A stretch of 64,000 nucleotides of DNA. It comes from Sporosarcina koreensis (GTDB taxonomy: Bacteria > Bacillota > Bacilli > Bacillales_A > Planococcaceae). Shown here one piece after another: positions 1 through 7,119 of the stretch. Below the pieces are notes generated by a model that was not told the DNA's origin, searched no databases, and saw only the letters and a list, made by a program, of their open reading frames with translations. Position 1 is the first letter of the stretch. Each line of letters opens with the position of its first letter. The translations under genes were made by a program, and so were the position numbers. The stretch lies in the NCBI RefSeq assembly GCF_001531445.1, contig NZ_LQYA01000004.1:94576-158575 (forward strand), read 5' to 3'.

Positions 1-732
1 TGTATTTACGACTTCCATTGCACCACTTCTGCCTACTAATAGTTGCTGCACGACGGGATTCTCCAAAACAATATCATTTACACGTTCTTGATTTTGGTGA
101 TAAATGATTCTTCCGCTTTGATCGACAACATAGACATACGAACCATTCTCATAAAAGTGTTCTCCCAAAACTTCCTGAAGGATATTGTCCTCCTTCAAAT
201 AAATTGTTCCGCCGATTAAACCAAGATATCTCCCGTTCTCGTCAAAAATCGGGTGAGAGATGAAAATGATCAATCGGCCTGTAAGTCCGACATACGGCTG
301 CGAGATATAGGCTTCACGCTTCTTAAGCGCTTCCTTACCGCCTTTCGAGTCTAACTTTTTCCCCATCAGATCCAATGTTTGAGGAGAAGTTGACAAGATT
401 TCACCTTCCTTATCAACGATTAAAACTGAATTGAATGTATTCGTCTGTTCTTTCAACCGGTTCGTTTCAGGAATCAGATATTCATCAACATATTCCGGAC
501 TCATATATGGAGAAAGATGCTTTGCGCTTACTTTTAGGGTTTGCAATGTAGAAGAAAAAAAAGAATCCGTTGACTTTGCCATTTTTTCCGCGTAAGCGCG
601 GTTCGTTTCCAAAGTACCATCAATCAAGGACTGCTGCTCCGCACGATAACCTGATATAATGCTGGCCGCCAGTGTCAGTACTACTGATAACAACGCAACC
701 AGTCCTATTAAATACTTCAAAGACAGCCTCAT
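1..732 (-). CDS. dCache-domain membrane sensor, N-terminal part (runs off the window)
   Basis: Reading the minus strand from ATG at 732-730 gives an open frame of 244 codons to the window edge. A good AGAGGAG site precedes the start. Residues about 5-25 form one membrane segment (MRLSLKYLIGLVALL and on). A long extracytoplasmic region follows, with the look of a double Cache ligand-binding domain: a helix rich in S/T, then VLIVDKEGEILSTS, IFDENGRYLGLIGGTIYL and YVYVVDQSGRIIYH, which are typical Cache beta strands. The output domain lies outside the window, so the protein could be a diguanylate cyclase, a chemoreceptor or a histidine kinase. It is transcribed divergently from guaC. The sensing role is firm; the output type cannot be told. 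Confidence 0.75.
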   Translation of the reverse strand, partial: MRLSLKYLIGLVALLSVVLTLAASIISGYRAEQQSLIDGTLETNRAYAEKMAKSTDSFFSSTLQTLKVSAKHLSPYMSPEYVDEYLIPETNRLKEQTNTFNSVLIVDKEGEILSTSPQTLDLMGKKLDSKGGKEALKKREAYISQPYVGLTGRLIIFISHPIFDENGRYLGLIGGTIYLKEDNILQEVLGEHFYENGSYVYVVDQSGRIIYHQNQERVNDIVLENPVVQQLLVGRSGAMEVVNT

Positions 733-831
733 TGCGACCAATCTCCTCTGCTAAAAATAAAATCTTTATCCATCATATCATCTATACACGTGCCGAACAC
801 CCTTATATTGGAATATACTTTGCTTTTCGAG

Positions 832-860
832 TTGACGAACAGGGAAAAATGATGTAAATT
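832..860 (+). promoter_or_regulatory. candidate sigma-A promoter of guaC
   Basis: TTGACG (832-837) and TAAATT (855-860) are separated by 17 bp and lie about 60 bp before the guaC start. The -35 element is good and the -10 element is only fair. Confidence 0.5.
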
Positions 861-865
861 ACAAA

Positions 866-877
866 AGTACGAACGTT
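866..877 (+). promoter_or_regulatory. candidate PurR box (CGAAC core)
   Basis: AGTACGAACGTT matches the Bacillus PurBox form AWWWCGAACWWT with two mismatches. It sits just downstream of the proposed -10 of guaC. Two more CGAAC cores lie at about 793 and 836. In B. subtilis guaC (yumD) belongs to the PurR regulon, which supports the reading, but the usual inverted pair of boxes is not obvious here. Confidence 0.35.
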
Positions 878-921
878 TATATCTAATTAAAAAATATTAT
901 TCGCCTTTAGGAGTGTAATGA

Positions 922-1905
922 ATGGATACAGTATTTGATTATGAAGATATTCAATTGATTCCCGCTAAATGTATTGTGAATAGTCGCTCAGAGTGTGACA
1001 CGTCCGTCACGTTAGGTAAACATAAATTCGCATTGCCGGTCGTACCTGCAAATATGCAGACGATCATTGATGAAAAGATTGCCATCCAGTTGGCGGAAGG
1101 CGGTTATTTCTACGTCATGCACCGTTTCAATCCAGAGACACGTGCCGATTTCATTAAAGATATGCATGCCCGTGGTTTGATTGCGTCAATCAGCGTTGGT
1201 GTCAAAGAGGAAGAATACGGTTTTGTCGAGCAATTGGCTGCTGATCAGCTTATCCCTGACTACGTGACGATCGATATTGCACACGGCCATTCAAATGCAG
1301 TCATCCGCATGATCCAACATTTGAAAAAGCATTTACCCGAAACATTCGTCATCGCAGGCAATGTCGGTACGCCGGAAGCAGTTCGCGAGCTTGAAAATGC
1401 TGGTGCGGATGCTACTAAAGTAGGCATCGGGCCAGGGAAAGTTTGCATCACGAAAATCAAAACAGGTTTCGGAACTGGCGGATGGCAGTTAGCTGCACTC
1501 CGCTGGTGCGCAAAAGCCGCTTCAAAGCCGATCATCGCTGACGGCGGCATCCGTACGCATGGAGACATCGCGAAATCGGTTCGGTTCGGCGCTTCCATGG
1601 TCATGATCGGTTCGCTATTTGCCGGACACGAAGAATCCCCAGGCAAGACGATCGAAGTCGACGGCAAGCTGTTCAAGGAGTATTTCGGATCTGCATCGGA
1701 ATACCAAAAGGGTGAAAAGAAAAACGTTGAAGGTAAAAAAATGCATGTGGAATACAAAGGGAAGCTGCAGGACACATTGACTGAAATGCAGCAGGACCTC
1801 CAATCGTCCATCTCCTACGCGGGCGGAACGAAATTGGATGCCATCCGTAACGTTGACTATGTAATCGTTAAGAATTCCATCTTCAATGGGGATAAGGCTT
1901 ATTAA
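922..1905 (+). CDS. guaC: GMP reductase
   Basis: A 327-residue protein of the IMP dehydrogenase/GMP reductase TIM-barrel family. It converts GMP to IMP and ammonia with NADPH in purine salvage. The catalytic cysteine is in [11 protein letters not shown] (Cys175). The phosphate-binding DGGIRTHGD (about 207-215) and [11 protein letters not shown] segments are present, and there is no CBS insert, which separates it from IMP dehydrogenase. Length matches the Bacillus type-2 GuaC (about 326). The start at 922 follows TTAGGAGTG at a good distance. It stands alone as a single-gene unit ending in a strong terminator. A possible PurR box upstream fits purine control. Confidence 0.96.
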   Translation: MDTVFDYEDIQLIPAKCIVNSRSECDTSVTLGKHKFALPVVPANMQTIIDEKIAIQLAEGGYFYVMHRFNPETRADFIKDMHARGLIASISVGVKEEEYGFVEQLAADQLIPDYVTIDIAHGHSNAVIRMIQHLKKHLPETFVIAGNVGTPEAVRELENAGADATKVGIGPGKVCITKIKTGFGTGGWQLAALRWCAKAASKPIIADGGIRTHGDIAKSVRFGASMVMIGSLFAGHEESPGKTIEVDGKLFKEYFGSASEYQKGEKKNVEGKKMHVEYKGKLQDTLTEMQQDLQSSISYAGGTKLDAIRNVDYVIVKNSIFNGDKAY

Positions 1906-1906
1906 T

Positions 1907-1943
1907 AAACAGAAGGGCTGGCGGCATGCCAGCCCTTCTGTTT
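1907..1943 (+). terminator. bidirectional intrinsic terminator between guaC and the TauE gene
   Basis: A perfect 16-bp stem (1907-1922 with 1928-1943) with a GGCAT loop lies between two converging genes. A/T-rich ends on both sides suit termination in either direction. Confidence 0.9.
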
Positions 1944-1947
1944 ATGT

Positions 1948-2670
1948 TTACGTGCTAATAAGTAAGTAAACCCCCGTAAATAATAAAATGATATACATGA
2001 AGATGCGGAAGCCGGTTTGATTGACCTTCAGGAATAAATACTGACCCGCGTAGAGGCCAAGCCAAACGAGCGGCAAAGCGAGAAGGCTCGATTTCCATAC
2101 GGTCGTACTCGTACCCGCGAAGACGATCTGGATGAGCAAACTGATGGAATAGATGAATAAATAATAAACGAGCGTCGTGCCGCGCAATGTCTCTTTCGCC
2201 GTGTCCGTGCCTGAAAAATAAAGCAGCAATGGCGGTCCCGGCATGCCGATGCTCGTCGTCAAGGATCCGGCAACTCCACCGATGGCAACGTCCCTGTTTG
2301 GTGTTTGTTTAATCCTCAACTTGAGCAGCAAAAGGGCTGTCAATAGAAGGATGACAATTCCGATGCCCAACTTCAATTTCGGAATATCGACGAGCAGAAA
2401 CACAATGATTCCTAGCGGCAACCCGATAAAGCTTCCGCCGATGAACCGCCTCAACACGCCTCTGTCAATATCCGTCCTCACTTTGCGGTACATTGCCAGT
2501 GAAATGACCAATGATAGAAGCAGATTGATCTGGATGGCGTCTCGCGCGTCAAATAATAATAGAAGAAACGGCGTCGCGACGATGGAGAAGCCGAACCCGG
2601 TCCCCGTCTGGAGGATGGAGGCCAGTAGTATAATTGCGATGAATATAAGAATGTCCAATAGAATCCCCAC
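1948..2670 (-). CDS. TauE/SafE-family anion exporter
   Basis: A 240-residue protein with about eight hydrophobic segments, of the TauE/SafE (DUF81) family. It has the N-terminal glycine-rich stretch LQTGTGFGFSIVATPF and the mirrored inner motif AGSLTTSIGMPGPPLLLYF, both typical of the inverted repeat in these carriers. Members export sulfite, sulfoacetate or related organosulfur anions; the substrate here is not shown by context. The first in-frame start is GTG at 2670, which has no close ribosome site. TTG at 2658 has GGGG about 6 nt before it and may be the true start. It converges on guaC. Confidence 0.85.
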   Translation of the reverse strand: MGILLDILIFIAIILLASILQTGTGFGFSIVATPFLLLLFDARDAIQINLLLSLVISLAMYRKVRTDIDRGVLRRFIGGSFIGLPLGIIVFLLVDIPKLKLGIGIVILLLTALLLLKLRIKQTPNRDVAIGGVAGSLTTSIGMPGPPLLLYFSGTDTAKETLRGTTLVYYLFIYSISLLIQIVFAGTSTTVWKSSLLALPLVWLGLYAGQYLFLKVNQTGFRIFMYIILLFTGVYLLIST

Positions 2671-2877
2671 TTTTATGTAGTACGTTTCTCCATTTTACCA
2701 TTTCTCCGACACAAAAAAAGGAAACATTCCAAAAGTTATAGATGTTTTTATTCGCAAATCAATCAAACGCAGTCGCAACACCACTTCCTCCGACCATCCA
2801 CCAAATCCCATGGATAACCTGCCAATCAAAAGGGTATATATGTCATACCGCCACTACATAATTTTGGAGGGATTGGC

Positions 2878-4539
2878 TTGTTCAAGATTCGGATTCGGCA
2901 TACGAAACGATATAAGGAAATCATCAATACATTTTTACGAAACGGGCTTAGCCACTTCCTATTTCGGTTGGGCCTTACAAATCGGGATCCTAAACACGAG
3001 GGAGATGGAATGAAGCTGCAAGATATAGGTGTGAAGCTGCGGGAGTCCTTGCAGGAGCTAGGACCGACGTTCATCAAGCTAGGACAGATTGCGAGTTCAA
3101 GGCGAGATCTTGTTCCACCGAAGATTGCGTTGGAGCTCGAGAAGCTGCAGGATCACGTCGCTTCCGTTCCATTTGAACAAATCCGCAAAATTATCGAGTC
3201 TGAGTTGGAGGGCCCGCTTGAGGACTTTTTCGGCCATTTTTCTGAACAGCCTTTGGCAACTGCCTCAATTGGACAAGTTCATGTTGCAAAATTGCATTCG
3301 GGTGAAGAGGTTGCCGTCAAGGTGCAGCGTCCCGATATCCGGCCTACCATGGAGACCGACCTTGCCATCTTGGACGATTTGGCGAGCTTCTTGGAATCGA
3401 AAGCGGATTGGGCGAAAACCTATCGCTTGCATGATATGATCGTTGAATTTTCAAGGTCATTGAATAGTGAGCTCGATTACCACGTGGAAGGGCGCAACTG
3501 CGAGCGGATCGGACAACAATTTGAGGAACAGCGCGAGATTGTTGTCCCGAAGGTCTATTGGGATTTTTCAACGGATAAAGTGTTGACGATGGAAAGGATT
3601 CAAGGCATCAAAGCGAATGATTTCGAAAAACTTGATAAGGGCGGATACGACCGGAAATTGATTGCCCGAAGGATTGTCGATTCGATGCTTCATCAGATTT
3701 TGGACGAAGGATTTTTCCACGGCGATCCTCATCCGGGGAATATTTTTATCCTGCCCGGCAATATTGTGTCTTTTTTGGACTTCGGCATGGTCGGACGGCT
3801 AGACAACAAAATGAGATACCACTTCGCCCCTCTTATCCTTCATATGCGCAATCAAAACACTGAGGGGATCATCGACATTCTTGCCGAAATGGGTATTCTT
3901 TCCGATGACACGGATATCTACGCATTTTCAAGGGATATGAATGAGTTGCAAAGTAAATATTATGATGTGCCATTGGATGAATTGAGCTTGGGCACCGTTT
4001 TTATCGAGTTGTTCCAAGCCGCTCAGCAACATCATATTTTCATCCCGACCGAAATCGCTGTATTAGGAAAATCCATACTTACATTGGAAGGATTGATTTC
4101 AAAACTGGACCCTGAATTAAATATAATGGAGGCGGTCGAGCCTTTCGGGAAAAAGTTGATGTGGAAACAGTACAACCCAAAGAGTGTTATCGAAAACTCT
4201 TGGATTGAATTCATCGAAAACTTCGGGGTCATTTCCCATTTCCCAAAGGATTTGAAAGCAGTTGCAACGACCATCCGCAAAGGGAAGCTCCAATTGAATC
4301 TCAATGTTCACCAATTGCAAAAGTATCTGCATATGCTCGATCGAATCAGCAACCGCCTATCATTCAGCATCGCTTTGCTGTCCTTCAGCATTCTCTTGGC
4401 AGGAATGATCATCGGCTCCGCGATCATCGGTCAGACGAATGTCCTATCGCATTTCCCAATCATCGAAGCCAGTTTCATCATCGCCTTGCTCATGTTCCTT
4501 TTCCTCTTTTACACCATCATCCGGTCCGGACGGATGTGA
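2878..4539 (+). CDS. ABC1/AarF/UbiB-family atypical kinase
   Basis: A 553-residue UbiB-like protein. Visible family marks are the KxGQ helix (PTFIKLGQIASSR, near residue 65), the alanine-rich nucleotide loop (ATASIGQVH), the VAVKVQRP lysine strand, HGDPHPGN (catalytic loop) and FLDFGMVG (metal-binding DFG). The C-terminus has two membrane spans. Such proteins are membrane-attached ATPases or kinases linked to isoprenoid-quinone and lipid metabolism; the exact role in Bacillales is not settled. The TTG start at 2878 is chosen because GGAGG lies 7 nt upstream at 2866-2870. It is monocistronic by spacing. Confidence 0.9.
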   Translation: MFKIRIRHTKRYKEIINTFLRNGLSHFLFRLGLTNRDPKHEGDGMKLQDIGVKLRESLQELGPTFIKLGQIASSRRDLVPPKIALELEKLQDHVASVPFEQIRKIIESELEGPLEDFFGHFSEQPLATASIGQVHVAKLHSGEEVAVKVQRPDIRPTMETDLAILDDLASFLESKADWAKTYRLHDMIVEFSRSLNSELDYHVEGRNCERIGQQFEEQREIVVPKVYWDFSTDKVLTMERIQGIKANDFEKLDKGGYDRKLIARRIVDSMLHQILDEGFFHGDPHPGNIFILPGNIVSFLDFGMVGRLDNKMRYHFAPLILHMRNQNTEGIIDILAEMGILSDDTDIYAFSRDMNELQSKYYDVPLDELSLGTVFIELFQAAQQHHIFIPTEIAVLGKSILTLEGLISKLDPELNIMEAVEPFGKKLMWKQYNPKSVIENSWIEFIENFGVISHFPKDLKAVATTIRKGKLQLNLNVHQLQKYLHMLDRISNRLSFSIALLSFSILLAGMIIGSAIIGQTNVLSHFPIIEASFIIALLMFLFLFYTIIRSGRM

Positions 4540-4584
4540 AATAATTTATGGCTTTTTCTCCCCGCAGCCTCATTCCGTAGAATG

Positions 4585-4622
4585 TCCAACATAGAATACT
4601 ATAGAAAGATTTCTATGTTGGA
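4585..4622. promoter_or_regulatory. 12-bp inverted repeat just before the small oxidase-like gene
   Basis: TCCAACATAGAA (4585-4596) and its exact reverse complement (4611-4622) flank a 14-nt loop. The right arm ends about 16 nt before the chosen ATG at 4639, next to the ribosome site. It could be a repressor operator or an mRNA hairpin that affects translation. There is no T run, so it is not a classical terminator. Confidence 0.6.
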
Positions 4623-4638
4623 AGGTGGTGTGGGGAAA

Positions 4639-5010
4639 ATGGGGAAAACATTGATGAAGATTTCAGTTGTTTATTTCATGATCGGCATTTCTTTCGGTTT
4701 ATTCATGTCTTTTACGCATGTGTTTAACATGACGACCGTGCATGTCCATTTGAACTTAGTCGGCTGGGTATCGCTTGCATTGGCGGGGGTTTTCTATCAT
4801 CTTTATCCGAGTCTGGAGCAGTCCGGTTTGGCGAAAGCGCACTTTTGGCTTCACAATATCGGCTTGCCGATTATGATGATCAGCATTGCAACGGCTATTC
4901 TCGGAGGGCCGGAAATATTCTTCCTATTGGCAACGTTAGGAGGAGCGATGACCGTATTGGGCGTCCTTTGCTTTGGCTTCAACGTGCTATTCGGTTTGAA
5001 GAGAATTTAA
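4639..5010 (+). CDS. small membrane protein resembling haem-copper oxidase subunit I (quinol/nitric-oxide reductase type)
   Basis: A 123-residue protein with four membrane segments. It resembles the short cytochrome-oxidase-subunit-I-like proteins of Bacillales. Histidines sit where haem ligands occur in subunit I fragments: THVFNMTTVHVHLNLVGWVS, FYHLYP and AHFWLHNIGLP. It is far too short to be a working oxidase, so haem binding or a helper role is inferred only. ATG at 4639 is preferred over the upstream in-frame ATG at 4582, because GGTGGTGTGGGG precedes it and the upstream stretch is the inverted repeat. Function unknown. Confidence 0.7.
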   Translation: MGKTLMKISVVYFMIGISFGLFMSFTHVFNMTTVHVHLNLVGWVSLALAGVFYHLYPSLEQSGLAKAHFWLHNIGLPIMMISIATAILGGPEIFFLLATLGGAMTVLGVLCFGFNVLFGLKRI

Positions 5011-5093
5011 TGTAATCATTATGTGCACCTTCGATTTGGAATTGGAGGTGCTTTTCTGATGCTTTAGTCATGATTTGGTGATAATTTTCGGTA

Positions 5094-5198
5094 TTCAATA
5101 GATAACTTCCTTTATTCGACAGATAACCGCAGGTATTCAATAGATATATTCCTTTATTCGATGGATAACTTCCTCTATTCAATAGATAACTTTCCGCT
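5094..5198. repeat. five tandem copies of a 21-bp unit
   Basis: Five consecutive 21-bp units begin at 5094, 5115, 5136, 5157 and 5178. They follow the pattern TTCRAYRGATAACTTCCTYTA with scattered changes. Odd and even units differ (TTCAATAGATA against TTCGAYRGATA), suggesting a 42-bp higher-order unit. A worn unit may precede at about 5073-5093. The array fills the gap between the small membrane protein gene and tRNA-Asn. Confidence 0.9.
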
Positions 5199-5269
5199 GT
5201 CCAATATTTTATGGAAATCAACATGAATAATCCCCCACATTTTGCACATGATAGGTTTACTACTATCTT

Positions 5270-5341
5270 TCCGAAATAGCTCAGCGGTGGAGCAATCGGC
5301 TGTTAACCGATAGGCCGTAGGTTCGAATCCTACTTTCGGAG
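5270..5341 (+). tRNA. tRNA-Asn (GTT)
   Basis: A 72-nt cloverleaf can be drawn. The acceptor is TCCGAAA/TTTCGGA, the D stem GCTC/GAGC, and the anticodon stem ATCGG/CCGAT with loop CTGTTAA (anticodon GTT). The T arm is GTAGG TTCGAAT CCTAC and the discriminator G. The CCA end is not encoded. It stands alone, not in an rRNA or tRNA cluster. Confidence 0.95.
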
Positions 5342-5382
5342 TAAAGGCTGTCTCTGTCGAAATGACGGGATAGCCCTTTTTC
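5342..5382 (+). terminator. probable terminator after tRNA-Asn
   Basis: AAAGGCTGTC pairs imperfectly with GGATAGCCCTTT and runs into a T-rich stretch ending at about 5382. It lies between the tRNA and the RNase J gene. Confidence 0.55.
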
Positions 5383-5413
5383 ATTTTTATTACCAGTGTG
5401 GGAGGACATCGAT

Positions 5414-7078
5414 GTGGACACAAAATTAGCGGTTTTTGCGTTAGGCGGCATCAATGAAATCGGGAAAAATATGTACGTCATTCAATATGAAAACGATATC
5501 GTCGTCATCGATTGCGGTTCTAAATTTCCGGATGAGAATTTACTCGGCGTCGACCTTATCATCCAAGACATTTCCTATTTGCGCGAACACCGGGAAAACG
5601 TTCGTGCACTTATCGTAACTCATGGTCATGAGGATCATATCGGCGGCATTCCGTATTTCCTCAAACAGTTAAACGTTCCTGTCTATGCGACAAGGCTGAC
5701 ACTCGGACTGATCGAATTGAGATTAAAGGAGCATGGCCTGCTTCGGGAAACGAAACTTACATTAATCAACGGAGATTCAACGATTGATCTCGGTGCAATG
5801 TCCGCCACCTTTTTCAAAACGAATCACAGCATTCCCGATTGTCTTGGCATCGCCTTTGAAACGCCTGAAGGAACGGTCGTGCATACCGGCGATTTCAAGT
5901 TCGACTTAACGCCTGTGAACGATGAATATGCAGATCTTCATAAAATGGCCGAACTCGGGAGAAAAGGTGTCTTGCTTTTATTATCTGAAAGCACGAATGC
6001 AGAGCGTCACGGCTTTTCGCAGTCCGAACGGGTTGTCGGCGGACATATTATGGATGCATTCCGGAAAGCGGACGGTAAAATATTCATCTCGACGTTCGCA
6101 TCGAATGTCCACCGTGTGCAGCAAATCATTGAAGCTGCACAAATGACAAACCGGAAAATTGCCTTGCTTGGCAGAAGTATGGTGAACGTCGTTGCGGTCG
6201 CTGACGAGCTCGGATATTTGGACATACCTGAAGGAATGCTAATCGAGCCGCAGGAAGTGGATCAGATGGATCCTGAAAACGTCGTCGTCATTTGTACAGG
6301 CAGCCAAGGCGAACCGATGGCGGCTTTATCGCGTCTTTCGAGCAATAACTTCCGCCAAGTATCCGTATACCCCGGAGATACAGTCATTTTCGCCTCTAGT
6401 CCAATACCGGGGAATGAAAAAAGCGTCTCTCGCATTATCGATAATCTCTATCGTCTCGGAGCGAACGTCATTTATGGGACAGGCGGCGCAACCGGCATGC
6501 ATGTTTCCGGACATGCGTATCGTGAAGAGTTAAAGCTGATGCTTTCGTTAATGAAACCGACCTATTTCATACCGATCCACGGGGAATATCGCATGCTGCA
6601 GCTGCATCGGGATATGGCAGAGTCCGTCGGTGTGGAAAGTGAAAATATTTTTATTTTGAATAACGGCGATGTTGTAGACATTGAAAACGGAGTCGCACGC
6701 CAAACGAGGCATGTTGAAGCAGGCAATGTCTTTGTGGATGGGCTAGGTATCGGAGATGTTGGAAGGGTCGTCTTGCGCGATCGCAAACTGCTTTCCGAGG
6801 AAGGAATGCTCATCATCGTCGTTTCGATGAGCAAAAGGGATGGCCGGATAATTTCGGATCCCGACACCATTTCACGAGGCTTCGTCTACGAACGCGATGC
6901 GAATGAGCTGTATAAGGAAGTAAATGAGCTGGTCGTCTCAACAATCAAGGAAGCAAAGCCATCCACCCGCTATCGACGGAATGACTTGAAACACGCTATC
7001 CGGAAAGCGGTTGAAAAGCTTCTTTATACCCGAACGAAAAGAAGGCCGATGATCCTGCCTTTTATTATTGAAATATAA
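5414..7078 (+). CDS. RNase J-family (beta-CASP metallo-beta-lactamase) ribonuclease
   Basis: A 554-residue protein matching RNase J1/J2 along its whole length. It has FALGGINEIGKN, the metal site HGHEDH (residues 70-75), HSIPD, HTGDFKFD, the beta-CASP motifs (LLSESTNAE, CTGSQGEP, PIPGNE, HVSGHA, PIHGEYRM) and the C-terminal KRRPMILPFIIEI. All catalytic residues of the J1 type are present, so it should be an active 5'-3' exo- and endoribonuclease in RNA turnover. The GTG start at 5414 is chosen because GGGAGGA lies 7 nt upstream; the first in-frame GTG at 5396 would include that site. The gene next to it is a tRNA, not the usual rpoY neighbour of rnjA, so it may be an extra paralogue. Confidence 0.93.
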   Translation: MDTKLAVFALGGINEIGKNMYVIQYENDIVVIDCGSKFPDENLLGVDLIIQDISYLREHRENVRALIVTHGHEDHIGGIPYFLKQLNVPVYATRLTLGLIELRLKEHGLLRETKLTLINGDSTIDLGAMSATFFKTNHSIPDCLGIAFETPEGTVVHTGDFKFDLTPVNDEYADLHKMAELGRKGVLLLLSESTNAERHGFSQSERVVGGHIMDAFRKADGKIFISTFASNVHRVQQIIEAAQMTNRKIALLGRSMVNVVAVADELGYLDIPEGMLIEPQEVDQMDPENVVVICTGSQGEPMAALSRLSSNNFRQVSVYPGDTVIFASSPIPGNEKSVSRIIDNLYRLGANVIYGTGGATGMHVSGHAYREELKLMLSLMKPTYFIPIHGEYRMLQLHRDMAESVGVESENIFILNNGDVVDIENGVARQTRHVEAGNVFVDGLGIGDVGRVVLRDRKLLSEEGMLIIVVSMSKRDGRIISDPDTISRGFVYERDANELYKEVNELVVSTIKEAKPSTRYRRNDLKHAIRKAVEKLLYTRTKRRPMILPFIIEI

Positions 7079-7086
7079 GAATGAAG

Positions 7087-7115
7087 CGGAGGACATCGCT
7101 TGTCCTCCGTTTTTT
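7087..7115 (+). terminator. intrinsic terminator after the RNase J gene
   Basis: A 9-bp stem CGGAGGACA/TGTCCTCCG with a TCGCT loop is followed by six T at 7110-7115. Confidence 0.92.
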
Positions 7116-7119
7116 ACGA

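Noticed and set aside
1260..1811. Long (183-residue) minus-strand frame inside guaC
   Set aside because: It is antisense to a well-conserved gene, with the composition of a shadow frame and no start signals.
5094..5198. CRISPR array
   Set aside because: Units are contiguous 21-bp tandem copies with no unique spacers, and no cas genes occur in the window.
4979..5224. 81-residue minus-strand frame with a seven-residue repeat
   Set aside because: The repeat follows from the 21-bp DNA array. There is no ribosome site, and it overlaps the end of a real gene.
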